64,000 nucleotides of DNA. Source: Haemonchus contortus. Lineage: Eukaryota; Nematoda; Chromadorea; Rhabditida; Trichostrongylidae. The position numbers and the translations under genes were made by a program. The notes under the pieces are model-generated. The model did not search any database. It saw only the letters and a list, made by a program, of their open reading frames with translations, and was not told where the DNA came from. The stretch is from the NCBI GenBank assembly GCA_000469685.2, contig LS997565.1, positions 13,959,922 through 14,023,921 on the forward strand. The letters run 5' to 3'. Below are positions 51,494 to 62,452 of the stretch, one piece after another (position 1 is the first letter of the stretch; every line of letters begins with the position of its first letter).

Positions 51494-52844
51494 TCATGGA
51501 TTTGTCATTGTTTTGCTCTCAAAATGAAGCCCAGCAAACATCGCTGCTATAGGGAGATCGAACTTCGAATGCTCAAACGTGTAAGGACCCTTTAATTCCT
51601 CTACAATCTATAGGGAAGGTCCAACATAGTTACAAAGGCAGCGGCGTGTGCGAGACTACACGCCTGCTCCCTTTTCTCACCCTCATCTGCTTTGATCGCA
51701 AACTAAAGCCGTTTTAAAAACTTCAGGATAAAGGTTTTTTACACCCTATCACCAACAGATGGTCTGCTTTCATAGTCCGCCGGCCGACCGGTGAGCCGGC
51801 ATGCGAGCCGGCGGAGGCAGTGCTGGGGGGGAGGAGGGAGGCAGACAGATAGGCAAGCAGTCCACACCCCTTCGAGGGGTTGAAAACAAACAACCTTCGA
51901 AGGGGCGTGGATTGTTTGCCTTACATTGTCTGCCTCCCTCCTCCCCCCTAGCACTGCCTCCGGCGGCACGCACGCCGGCCGGCTGGCCGGCGGACTATGA
52001 AAGCAGCCATGGGAGTAGGTGGTAGGGGTAGTACTATCAGACACGCATGGTCCAGGTCCTATTCCTGCATAGATACTCGCCTAGGAAACCAAGCAAGTCA
52101 TCCGTTTGGGTTCGTTCAGTAGGTACCAAACTCGTCTTGGAAGAATAAAAGCACTGACTCTCTCGTCAGCTGGCCACTTCAACTACTTATGTAGGCCACA
52201 TAAGCATTCAAACCGCCACTAGGATTCAAAATAAAGGGGGATGGGGGAGCGTACCCCTCAGGTGAAATTGATCAACGCCAAAACTCTAGCCTTCTGTTAT
52301 CAGATGCACTGAACCACTTAAAGTCTCTCTTTTCCGTCTTCAAATGGAAAGACCGTAGTTAAGGAAGTAATCGGCTTACCTTCAAAAAAGCCAAGCAGAA
52401 TTCCGGCTGATTCCACAGCACATCATAGTCCATCTCTAGCACATCTTTCAAATGTTGCAAGGCATCGTCGTAAAACAGTAGCCTTTCTGTAAGACAACTT
52501 TGCATCTCCAAAAGTATGTCTTTTGCTCCTTAATCTCTTGTATTTCTAGGAACATCTCCCATCAAAGGGTCATGGATGTGGGTGAGCCTCAGAGTTACCG
52601 ACTTCTACCAAGATGACCTAGGTGGCGCATACCAACCGATTTCGCTAAGTCAGCGCCAACTTTTTAGGAGCGTTTATACTAAGGCAAATATCATAAACCA
52701 AGAAATCTATGAAACTTACTGTAGTATTCATGAAAGTATGGGGAAATAATCTTATTGAAAAGTGTCATCAAAAGGATTGAGATGACAACTGCTGTGAAAA
52801 TAGCAAGAACGTTTAAACGCATATAAGAGAGCAAGTCGAGGGTC
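51494..52844 (-). CDS. Unrecognised single-pass membrane protein, 3' exons
   Basis: Three well-formed exons, 52844-52720, 52486-52380 and 51607-51494, join in frame and end at TGA. The first holds a strong transmembrane helix (VLAIFTAVVISILLMTLF), followed by KIISPYFHEYYKRLLFYDD, then LEMDYDVLWNQPEFCLAFL and a last segment with IVEELKGPYTFEHSKFDLPI and AAMFAGLHFESK. These read as conserved protein with good acceptors and donors (GTAAGT, GTAAGC), but I do not recognise the family. The final intron contains the foldback element and a SINE copy. The upstream exons listed separately are probably the same gene; the first exon begins in phase 2. Confidence 0.6.
51762..52007. mobile_element. Palindromic foldback element, copy A
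   Basis: The two halves are near-perfect inverted repeats over the whole length: CTGCTTTCATAGTCCGCCGG at the left and CCGGCGGACTATGAAAGCAG at the right, with arms continuing through the GGAGGCAGTGCT and AGCACTGCCTCC blocks and the G-rich GGGGGGGAGGAGGGAGGCAG and its C-rich counterpart, to a short centre near 51888. No ORF of its own was recognised. The ends are shared with the element at 61549 while the interior is not. It lies inside an intron. Confidence 0.93.
52012..52308 (+). mobile_element. tRNA-derived SINE copy next to foldback element A
   Basis: TAGGTGGTAGGGGTAGTACTATC head, TGCATAGATACTCGCCTAGG, GTACCAAACTCGTCTTGGAA, AATAAAAGCACTGAC, GTAGGCCACATAAGCATTC, CTCAGGTGAAATTGATCAAC. It begins within about 5-10 bp of the end of the palindrome. 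Confidence 0.8.
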
Positions 52845-53417
52845 CTGGAATAAAGGAAAGAACTCGGTGGAACGAAATAGTTCCGGGAGAGTTGATTCAG
52901 CCCAGGACAACACCAATATTTCAGCGATGACATAAAGGCAAGCGGTTCTCTGAGAACAAGCAATTGGCATAAAAGGAAAAACGATGAAAAAGCGTAGAGT
53001 TAGGAACAGTCTTCTAAGAACGTACTATTCTCGAATTTTTTGGGTCTTGCACCCATTTCATTTTTGAAACAGTTATTTTCTCCCCTTGTGCTTGGAATTT
53101 CCACACAAGCCCTGTTTACCATGACCTGTCGATTTCTGTCGAATTTCTAACTAAAAGTGAAGACAGAAGCCCGGTATTGAAACTGTGCCATCGATGAGCC
53201 AAATTCCCGCGAGGGTGTGATATTTCACCCTCCTAACGACGTGATGCAAGATTCAAATTTCCATTGGAAGATTACGGTAATTATAGCACAACCACTGCTC
53301 TTTGCTGTGGAAGTTCGGGTACAAAAATTGCCACCCTTCCAAAGCATTTGGATGATTCATAAGCTGATCGGATTCTATCTCTCTGAACTGCACAGTTGAA
53401 AGGACCTGCCTACTTAC

Positions 53418-54695
53418 GGTTCAGATCTCTAAGCCAGCATACCAGTCCCATACCATTTGACAGTTTCGCGAGATAAATGATTTCCTGGCCTTGTCTGTCC
53501 TGATCCGGCTTAAGCCAAGTTGCTAAAGGTGATAAGGAATGATAGCCGCCAATAATGTTCGTAAAAACATGTTTGACAAAATCCTTGCTATGGCATTATC
53601 GATTATGTATGACTCTAGTAAAAGAGAATAGGATATCGGGCGCTAGACACAACGATTGAAAGCTTACCAAATCCACTTTACGAAAATGTGGGGTCCTGAC
53701 ACGATTGTCAATCACCACGAGCATGTGATACTTGTTCGTCAGTTGCGTCACCAACCTAATGCCTGGCTCCACATGACCATGAAATTTGGGTGAACCCCAT
53801 TCTTTCGCTTTCTGAGATGAATTGCAACAACACATATTCTATTGCAATATTCTTGTTTTGTTTTAATTTTTCTTACTTTGATTTACACATTAGTGATTGT
53901 TTTAAGAAAGGACTGCTTTGTCATGAACGTCACCATCATGTTTAAATGCAAGTCTGCCTATTCGACAACGTTTGAGGCTATTCCTCACTTAACTCGGCGT
54001 GTTTCTGATTCGCAAATCTTACACAAGTCATATGGCAAGTGCTCAATTGGATTGGACTCTTCTTTGGATCATGAACATCCATAGTGTTTTAAGAACTCCC
54101 TCATCGGTGTTTCTCAAGTCACTGATCCCCCATACTCATTCTCATAGGTGAAATTGCACGGGAAACCTTACCATGGATTACTGAACGCGGTCGTAAACAG
54201 TGATTCCACAGCAATCGAAATGTATTCCATTTCAGCACCGCACGTCAATGGAGCATAGGTAAAATGAAGCTCCTTTGCGCGAATCGTGCTGAACTCGACC
54301 ATTTAGAAAGTCAGTTCTCAATGGAAAGTCGAACCAGTAAAGGCTGATTCCGTTGGATATGCCTGCTGGAGAGACCTACAATCCCCCTATAACTTCTCTC
54401 CAGCAGGCATACCCAACGGAACCAGCCACTGCTGGAGAGAAGCTATATGCAGATAGTAGGTATTTTGTAATGACTACCCTGAAATTCAGTTGATTTCACA
54501 GTTTTCAAATTCTCGTAGAGGTTCACGGGCCTCTTGCAGCTTTCCTCGTAGACTCGATACGGACGAGTAGTTGCTTAATCTCCACCATTCCACGGCTTCG
54601 AAGAAGGCGACACCGTAGGCAGAATGTGTTCGTCAGCTCAGAGAGTGGAACTAACCTTCAGCTACGCTCTCTGGTTTCAAATAGAAGGTGGTCAT
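53418..54695 (-). CDS. Probable 5' exons of the membrane-protein gene, phases unresolved
   Basis: Minus-strand segments that read like protein between good splice sites: 54695-54656 (MTTFYLKPESVAE), 54595-54500 (AVEWWRLSNYSSVSSLRGKL), 54302-54172 (ELHFTYAPLTCGAEMEYISI, then AVESLFTTAFSNP), 53811-53668 (KFHGHVEPGIRLVTQLTNKY, then HMLVVIDN) and 53522-53418 (TWLKPDQDRQGQEIIYLAKL, then VCWLRDLN). The first two join in phase. The later ones do not join simply: 54172 ends in phase 2 while the next segment needs phase 0, and 53668 ends in phase 0 while the next needs phase 1. Missing micro-exons, sequence errors or pseudogene decay could explain this. No family was recognised. Confidence 0.4.
54342..54427. 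repeat. Inverted repeat, hairpin of about 33-bp arms
   Basis: GGCTGATTCCGTTGGATATG continuing CCTGCTGGAGAGA pairs with TCTCTCCAGCAGGCATACCC continuing AACGGAACCAGCC across a 20-base loop, with few mismatches. A partial third copy of the CTGCTGGAGAGA motif follows at about 54430-54441. It lies in an intron of the unresolved gene. Confidence 0.88.
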
Positions 54696-54957
54696 TTCGT
54701 GTGAATTTGGGTAGCGATTGCTAAAAAGCGAAGCAGCTGCAGCTCACATCAGTCATTCCGTGAAAATTCAATTCAGCCAAAACTCAGTTGACAAATGCCT
54801 TTATAAGATGAACTGTACGCTACAACGACGATACACGCACAGAATAAGCAAATGTGCTGTGGAGTATGCGTAATTTCACTTCTTGATTTAATTCGGTATT
54901 TGTTATAAACAATGCAAATGTCTAAGGAAATTGATATTTGTTTTCGAATAGTCCCTC

Positions 54958-56394
54958 TCATCGATATGGATCCATCTTCCAGAATTCGTAGGGTTTCGCC
55001 GGTGACTGCGGTCTATCCGGAGGTGGGAACGCTCCAGGCGGAGGAGGAGGCCCTGGGGGCGGAGGACCAGGTGGCCACTGTTTCGGTGGGGGTGGCGGTG
55101 GCGGTGGAGGCGGAGGTGGCCACTGTTTCGGCGGGGGTGGCGGTGGAGGAGGAGGAGGTCCTGGAGGAAACTTGGGAGGCATACCCCCACCTTGACCTGG
55201 TGTCGTATCAAAGTATTGATCTTTGTCGTATATATAGCCACCACCGCCCGGCGGGGGCGGAGGTGGTGGTGGCGGTGGTGGTGGTGGTGGCTGATTTTGC
55301 GGTGGTGGATAGGAGGGTCGGTATCCCCCGGGTGGGGGTGGATACCCACCGGGTGGGGGCGGATACCCACCGGCTGGTGGATACGAAGGACCGTACCCAC
55401 CTGGGGGTGGATAGGGAGGATTTTTTTGAACTGCTGGTCGTTTTTGTGGAAATGCGGTGTCTCCCGTTTCTTCCACATTCTCCGCAGATTCTTGCGTGCC
55501 TTTCGTCCTTCTATCCTTTTCCGCACTGCCTTTTCCTCTGCGAAACTTGGAGAAAAACTTCCAACCTTCTTTTGATCCGGCTTCTGGAAAAGTTGAAATC
55601 AGCCAGCATGAGTAACTGGTCATACAGCATAATAGCTGATCATGAACAGAGTAGGAGAACTGGGCACCCACCCCAGTGATCCTCGTCTCCTGAGGCTTAG
55701 GTAAAAGTATATTCCTTTACTAAGAACTGTCTTAAAGCACAAGAAAACTCTTTTCCCGCTCCTCTGTGCTCTAGCGCATAACGTTGGGTATAAACAATGG
55801 ATTTCCTTACAATTTTCTTCACTTCTCTTTTATGAAACTTACTTTTATTTACTCCTCCAGGTTCTCTTCGATATTTCTTCTCATTCATCTGCAATCAGTA
55901 GTTATGCAATTTTTTAGCTTATGGTCATGAAGCCCTCCACTTCTGTACCACCTACCTTACTGTCCGTCCAACTGTCCCCACTCGAAGTTGCTTTCATTCT
56001 GTCTCTACCATTGTCCTCTTCTTCAGAGTACTCAGTCGCAGTTTCTAAGTCGCTTGTTTCACTTACACTTTTTATTGAAGTTTCCTTGTTTACTGGACCA
56101 TCCCTATGTTTATTCCTTCTTTCACTCATTTCACTATTTTTCTCTGATTTACTCCTTGTGCTTTCGGTTTCACTTCTTTCTGCTTCTCTTCCTCCAGTTT
56201 CCCTTGTAGCTTTTGATGGGCTTCTGTTCAAAACTGCAAGAGTAACAACCTCATGACTAATGCGTTTTTCTGGATTAGATCTATTGACTTAATCTAACCT
56301 CTACTTCCCCCACCCCTGCTCCGGCACTGAGCGATTATGCATAGTAAAACACCATTCAATGAAGCCCATTCGATCAGAAATTTCAACATAGAAT
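54958..56394 (-). CDS. Secreted protein with acidic Ser/Glu-rich and Pro/Gly-rich regions
   Basis: Four exons (minus), 56394-56299 (ATG 56389), 56233-55956, 55888-55843 and 55583-54958, give 346 residues with matching phases. A TTTCAG acceptor sits 5 bp upstream of the ATG. Residues 1-22 are a signal peptide (MLKFLIEWASLNGVLLCIIA...). Exon 2 is a charged, Ser/Thr/Glu-rich segment (REAERSETESTRSKSEKNSE). Exon 4 starts basic (GWKFFSKFRRGKG), then becomes tandem PPGGY-type repeats and three long proline runs of about 10-14 residues separated by KQWP and GGGGYIYDKDQYFDTT, ending KPYEFWKMDPYR. Such composition suits an extracellular-matrix, cuticle or secretory structural protein; that is inference. 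The open + strand readings across exon 4 are antisense shadows. Confidence 0.78.
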
Positions 56395-59270
56395 CTGAAA
56401 TTTCGCGAAATTGGACTGTCAACTGTTTTTGAACGGAGTTCGATTCAATTAGTTATAGAAAATGTGTTTATGCTCACAGATATTCCCACTCCTTACTAGG
56501 TATGCCCACTACACTCGCATAACACAAGGTAAACATCTAGGAATCAATGAAATGGAGGATGTGGGTGCATTCACCCAATTCTGGACCAGCAAACCGCGCG
56601 GCGAAATTCGTAGTGATTTGAACCACTCTGGCCCTATCATAGGGGCATAGGTTTCAAATAGATCGGATAAGTAGGACTAGCTGATGCTGATTATCTCCCC
56701 TACTTTAAACTTGAGCCCCATGATAGGCGCCAGGATCGTTTGAATCACCACAAATTTCGTTGTGCGGTTTGCCGCCGCGTCCTTCCAGACTTGGTTTTGA
56801 ATGTTCAGTCCCCCAAGGGTAGAGGTTCCCAAAGACAGAATTTAATGTGTTCAGTGCTCTAACGTCGAGGAAAATATTCAATTGAATAACGAGGTCAGGT
56901 TAGCTTTGGGAAATTAGTCAAAACATTGCCGAATGTGGGGTTCGGGTGAGCTCCTGCCTGTTGATATCACATTATATCCATCATCTCGTTTCCCTCAAGC
57001 TAGGACAATGCAATGGACCACTCTGGCTCGTGACAAGGACTAATGGATACGTTACTGGCGCCGAATCGAGCGAATCGATAATTAACGGGACAACAGGTGA
57101 TACAGGTGATCTGTCCCTATCACCACTTCTCGCTGTAATCACCCAGTGCTTTCACTGTTGTGGTATCCCTTCGTATCACAAGTGATAGCGTGTGTTTCAT
57201 ACTGGGCTGTAACGTTCATTTGAAGGTGGGTATGCTGATGGAGCATGCTTCTGTGGCGAAGCGATGATACAGACACCTTTCGCAAAGGCAGCGAAGGTGC
57301 TGCGATCGCGGTACAGCGTTCGAGTAAAAGACCTCGCACCTTGTAGGATTGTTGAATTGCAGCACGAGGGAGCTAATAAAGAATCGCAGCACGATGGCGC
57401 GAGGCACTGTTAATTGATGTTTTCATTTGCAGCCCATTTTGCCGCGTTCTACAATACGATACAGCTAGCGTCTCAAGAACGGCTGAAATGGTCACTATAC
57501 TGAAGGGAGCGATTTCGCAACAAACATCACATGATGGAAAAATTCCTTCTGAATTCCTCTGAGTGCATGTATTCGAAACGTCTAATGGCCAGACAAACGC
57601 AACGCAATCTGGAGGAGTGTTGAAGCTGTGGAAACAATTACAAAAAGCAAACATAGTGATACTCACAGCGCAAGAACCAGTGAATACGTTAGTCTTCAGT
57701 TCAGGTAATAGTGACGAATGCACCACACCGGTTTATATTACTCTTTTAAAGAGTAGTTATCTGTGTTGTTTATAATGACTACAGAACGTGGCTATCCAAA
57801 CCAGCAATGCGTACGCCACAGAGGAACCAAACCTTAAGCCCATGAACGTGCTACTTGCTTTCACAACCAGTGCATGCCACGAGGTTGTACCATCCAAAGT
57901 CGCCGTTCAAAAATTTCTGAGCTGGTACTGAGTTGATTATTCCAAATCACGAAGTCAGTATATCCCGATAGGCTGCTTTCCGACTTCAACGATCCATCCG
58001 GCCGTCCGTTCAACGCGTGCGGGACGCCGGTCGCGTGCGTGCTGCATTGATACGTTGCATTGATACGAGTTTGGATGTTTTATCCTTTTAAAGGCCAGTT
58101 CACCTTAAAAATGGTTTTTGAGATTCCTCTATCGAATGAATCTTCATTCCCAATCATAGTCCAAGGGATCCTGTCGAGCCGAGAAACAGTGAAGATAAAA
58201 CCGGCTCAGCCAACGTACAGACCTAAAGGAACGAGTGGTTAAGCCTTGTAATTGCAGCTTTTCGACAGTAAGGGGGAGAGATTTCATCACAGGGTTATTG
58301 TTTAAAACACAACATTTCGTCAGGACGGATTTCACAACGTCGAGACGAACAGATAGTATGACTAGGTGATCTATGATCAATGGTCGTATGAGGACATTGA
58401 TGTTTACGATGTCCAGACAAGGTTCTTCATTCCAGGTTTCTGCCTGTCACCGAGTTGACCCCCACCCACCCTATCCATAATCATTTCAGTGCCAACTTCG
58501 AAAGAAGCTAGTGTCGTGACGAGAGCACGACCCTGTATACTCCTAGGCCAAAGAGCTACCGAAAGGATGCCTGGCGCCCAAGGCCACAAGGTCCTTACAC
58601 GATATCTTTTACGTGGCACTCTCGATGTCTTGTGCTATCGGGGCGGACTAGTTTCGCAGTTGCATCCGCTCGCGTCCGGTTATCTCTTTTTTAGCTGTCT
58701 TTGATATTGTTTCAATTTCATTCTATCAATTATATAAATTCCAAGTTTTCCAGAGTAGCCCAGTCTCTGTGAGAACTAGGAACAGGAAATTGAACTAAGT
58801 AGGCATGCCTTCTCTCTTGACAGATATTTGGTCTATCACTTTGATGTATGTTATCTACACACATCATCAATTCTTGATCTTGAAGGAGCTAAGGCTCTCC
58901 GTGTAACTCCTACCATGTGGAGCTGTAGTTTCATTATCGATCATTTAGCCTCTCCAAATATTTGTCTCATCTTGTATTTAGCCTCTTTATGTATTGTGTT
59001 GTTATATGTATGCCTTGCCGTATGCTTAGCCTTGCCATGTGCTAGCCTTACCACGTTATTCAGCAGTGCCATATATTTAGCTGTGCCTTGATATTGAGCC
59101 TTACCAGTATTTGTGTAATAAGAGATAAACATATAATGATGAGATTTGTGTAGTGCAAGAGATATGTGTTGTATAATAAGAACAGGTGAATTCATGCTTG
59201 AGGAACACGGGAACGGTGGCCAGGCACCAGTCTTCCCTGGATTTTGTGGCGATGAGGTTTAAAATCACCG
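56395..59270. other. No supported gene
   Basis: Unplaced short ORFs only. At about 58975-59115 there is a degenerate array of TAGCCTTGCCAT-like units (five or six imperfect copies), just upstream of the tyrosine recombinase relic and possibly part of that element. Confidence 0.4.
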
Positions 59271-60225
59271 ATGCTCCACCCTTGCGGGCTCCCTGACACC
59301 ACAGCTAGCGACCTGTGTCATGCAGCTGTAGAGTGCAAACTACCAGAAATCGGAGAAGCTATCAGTTTTCTACTTAACAGTCACCGTTCGAATGCCACGT
59401 TCACGGCGTCCTTATACGCATCTGGAAAATTCATCACGTGCTGGGGAGCGGAACATCTCAAAAATGGGCCTATCTCTAAAGCACGAAATCTTTTCCTAGC
59501 ACACTGCATTGACGAAAGCCAGCGTATATGCCTGCCCATGATTGCGGCAGCCTTGAGCTTCCTCCTTGGAAAGCTGAGGGAGGCAGATAAGGAAGCGGAA
59601 AAATTTGTTGGATAGTGCCATTCGGAATAGAACCCCTATCAGTCATAGAAACAAGATAACACTGGATGATTATTTCAAAATCGTACATCTGGGATTACTA
59701 TCTAAAGACCCAAAGGCCTGTTCTACCACAGCACTACCCATACTGCTGTTCCGGGGCTTCCTACGATTCAGTGAAGCTCGAAGATTCAGAGAAGTTCGAA
59801 GATTGAGTGAAGTTTGAAGTTGAAGCCCAACCTCACATGCACGAGGAATACATACTCAATTTATTGCTCAGCCGAAAACGTATCAGGCACGACGGGGAGC
59901 TGTCGTAGCCGTTAGAATAGGAGACGAAGCACGCGGTGCTCGAGAAGCACGTTGGGTACGCGGCGGATACCAAAAGTACTACCTGTTCGTTCCCAATCTA
60001 CAACTTTGAGCCCCTCGACTCTCTCAAAAAGGCTACAGCAGCTGTTCCTTATTGCAGGGTTTGGTTATAAAAACTATACCACATACAGTTTTCGAGGAGC
60101 GCAGCATCTATGGCTTTGGAGCAGGATTTGATAGCGCTCGAGCCATGCAGATGGAGAGATGGAAATCCCTTGTAGCTGTTGAGGCCTACAGTCGACCTGC
60201 AGCAGTCAACCTAACATTAGGATAA
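59271..60225 (+). pseudogene. Tyrosine recombinase relic (DIRS/PAT/Crypton-like element)
   Basis: A frame-shifting reading shows tyrosine-recombinase blocks in order: a 5' part with EIGEAISFLLNSHRSNATF and PMIAAALSFLLGKLREADKE (59271-59612), RNRTPISHRNKITLDDYFKI, then box I LPILLFRGFLRFSEARRF (about 59740-59790), a beta-region-like PKTYQARRGAVVAVRIGDEA (about 59865), a box II-like TYSFRGAQH (about 60080) and GDGRWKS-like MERWKSLVAVEAYSRP (about 60150), which covers the region of the last catalytic His/Trp and the nucleophile Tyr. Stops and frameshifts separate the blocks, so it is inactive. These enzymes move DIRS-, PAT- and Crypton-type elements by site-specific recombination; the class cannot be decided without RT/RNase H or split repeats, neither of which I found. 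Confidence 0.68.
59765..59818 (+). repeat. Three tandem 18-bp units inside the recombinase relic
   Basis: GATTCAGTGAAGCTCGAA, GATTCAGAGAAGTTCGAA and GATTGAGTGAAGTTTGAA follow one another, giving RFSEAR-RFREVR-RLSEV directly behind the conserved box I arginine segment. Confidence 0.9.
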
Positions 60226-60762
60226 TTGGGATATCACTACAATTATATGTATAGCCTCAGCCATACCCTACCTTACTCCTTGTATTACCTTCACTGCGTA
60301 AATTGTACGATTTCCTCAAGCATTATCAGTTACTATGTTGATGTTTATTTCTATAATTGAAATAGGTGGATAACATTTCACTGCATGCATGTATTTCGAT
60401 TGACTCGACACTGCCCATGTGCACATATACTGTAATATGAAATATGGAATCAATATATTATGCTAGTTGCTGTACTAGTGCCGCCTCTAAAGTCTAGCAA
60501 TAAACCTTCACCGTGTCCACTCTCTCTTCTCCTGGAGTCAAAAAGCAGTTTATGTCGTGTGACGAAAGAACGGAGATATAAAGATGTAGAAGTTGCGCCA
60601 CTCTCACCAGGACCCACTCTTTACACGGAGGCAGTGTGTTGCAGCCAATTGCATGCAGTGGCAGCTGCGTTCAAACAGTTCGTTCAAATATGTGTTTTAT
60701 ACAGTAACAATCTCATCCAACACCTAATTTTACTTCATTTCCAAAGCATCACAAAGGATAAA
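60226..60762. other. Flank of the recombinase relic
   Basis: No gene was recognised. The ORF at 60460-60783 (+) runs into the SINE fragment and has no supporting motif. Confidence 0.35.
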
Positions 60763-60835
60763 GGATACAGTTTTTGGCGTTAATCAATCCCGTCTGAGGG
60801 ATGCACCCCGCACTCGACTTCGATTCAGTAGCATA
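60763..60835 (-). mobile_element. SINE 3' end fragment
   Basis: AAAGGATAAAGGATACAG (3' tail), GGCGTTAATCAATCCCGTCT, GAGGGATGCACCCCGCACTC, GACTTCGATTCAG. Only the 3' fifth is present. Confidence 0.65.
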
Positions 60836-61548
60836 GCTCTCTAAACTCACCGATTTTCGCGTTTTCCTCGCCACTTTTGTACTATTTTGAACTATTACTT
60901 GCATTAGTGGTCTGAAACTAGATACCCCAGAGTTATCACGAACTGTGGGTTTGAGAATGGATCATTGTCATGACGAAGCTTTGCTGGTTTGAACCATTGC
61001 TTACAACTTGGTCCGGGCTACCTTCAATACTGCGCATCATTCAGTGCAATTGAACGGAAATTTCCACTCAAGTCATACGAGGAAAGTGTGTCAACAGCAG
61101 AGCGCAAGAACTTTTAGTATGTTCACAACATCTCGACCACGGCTTAGCTATTCCAAGTTTTCTCTCTTCCCCTTTTCCTATTCCCATTACCACCAACTGC
61201 TCTGGCCTTTTACTGCTCTTTATCGGGCCTTATTACTTGTTATCAGTTCCTGTCACCAACTATCTACGATTCCGCCACACACCACATAACCCACCCGAAA
61301 CGGCAAGATGCGGCGATTAACACGATGTGCGTAACAAATCCATGGCTTTTGCCCTGTACGACTCCTTACCAGCTCCTCTCAGTGTTTAACGGTTGTTATC
61401 GTCAATCATTTACGATTTCGTCATGTTCCGCATTACACATAAAAGCTCAACGTTTCAATATTGACAAAAAAGGCGTATTTCAATGAGCCATTTAAACTGA
61501 TCGAATTAATTTCTTCTTTCAACTCTCGTATACATCGCCCTCGAGATA
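60836..61548. other. No supported gene
   Basis: Nothing was recognised. The 93-codon + ORF at 61008-61289 lacks a signal or domain. Confidence 0.35.
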
Positions 61549-61825
61549 GCTGCTTTCATAGCCCGCCGGTCGGCCTCGCGAGCGCACGCGCCCCGGCCGG
61601 GAGGCGGCGCTATCCACTTGCTTACAAACCGAATGTTGATCGATACCGCAGGCAGAACGACTAATTTATCCGCATTGAAAGCCTTTCAGCGGCCGCTTTC
61701 AATGCCGAGAAGTTAGTCATTCGGCCTGCGGTATCGATCAATATTCAGTTTGTAAACAAGTGGATAGCGCCGCCTCCGGCCGGCACGCGCGTTCGAGGGC
61801 TCGGCTGGCGGACTCTAAAAGCAGC
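61549..61825. mobile_element. Palindromic foldback element, copy B
   Basis: A 277-bp near-perfect palindrome: GCTGCTTTCATAGCCCGCCG at the left, GGCGGACTCTAAAAGCAGC at the right, with arms pairing through GGCGGCGCTATCCACTTG / CAAGTGGATAGCGCCGCC and ATCGATACCGCAGGC / GCCTGCGGTATCGAT to a centre near 61687 (TTTCAGCGGCC). The outer 20 or so bases match those of copy A at 51762; the interior does not. No ORF or transposase motif. Confidence 0.93.
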
Positions 61826-61839
61826 CAATTATAAAGGAT

Positions 61840-62112
61840 AAAACCTAGGAAAGGCCATCAGTACCATCTGAGGGATGTTCCCCGCCTTCGACTTTCATTT
61901 GACATCGTCATGGCGTACTGAATGGGTATGTGGTCCATGCAATGGCCAGCCGATGTACGAGTCAGTGCTTTTATCCTCCCAGACAACTCTGGTACCAATT
62001 AACCGACCCGGTGGGATGGAGGCTTGTTTGGCCTAAGCGGATATACGAAGATTCGAACCCTTAACCGTGCACAAGAGATAGTGCGCCACTTGCCAGTACA
62101 CCACCCCCCACC
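61840..62112 (-). mobile_element. tRNA-derived SINE copy next to foldback element B
   Basis: One of the best copies, reverse-oriented: AAAGGATAAAACCTAGG tail, TGAGGGATGTTCCCCGCC, CAATGGCCAGCCGATGTACG, CTCCCAGACAACTCTGGTAC, then AAGATTCGAACCCTTAACCG (a perfect box-B complement, GGTTCGAATC) and GTGCGCCACTTGCCAGTACA. It begins 14 bp after the palindrome end. Confidence 0.9.
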
Positions 62113-62452
62113 TTCTTCAAAACCATAGTCAGACAAATATGAGCTTTTTATGTGACGAAGTCGTGAATGGCAAAGCCTTTTATTCATTAGAATATTTGCA
62201 AAGGTGGTGACAATGTTTGCGGTTTCCATTTTAAAAGGTTTAAGTCTTTGTTTTATCACTATTAATTTGGACGTGGATTTATTATGGCTACTGGATAAAT
62301 TTGTTTACATCGAAAACTAATCAATGGAAACTTCGAAAAAGTGAAAGCGAAGCTGGTCAACTGGAGCAGTAGGCTGTATCGCAGGTAGTTTTTGGAATGT
62401 CTGTGTAAGAGTAGCACTAAGATCAGGGAAATTTGAGTAAGGGAAGGTTGTA
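62113..62452. other. 3' flank of the Pro/Ala-rich protein gene
   Basis: No gene was recognised. It would carry the 3' UTR of the adjacent minus-strand gene. Confidence 0.4.

Noticed and set aside
54912..55679. A 255-codon + strand ORF over the proline-rich exon
   Set aside because: It is the antisense shadow of proline codons; the minus strand has splice sites, a signal peptide and matching phases.
62020..62112. A true tRNA gene, suggested by the perfect GGTTCGAATC box B
   Set aside because: The same motif recurs at the same place in many copies of a longer repeat, and no complete cloverleaf with an anticodon arm is evident.
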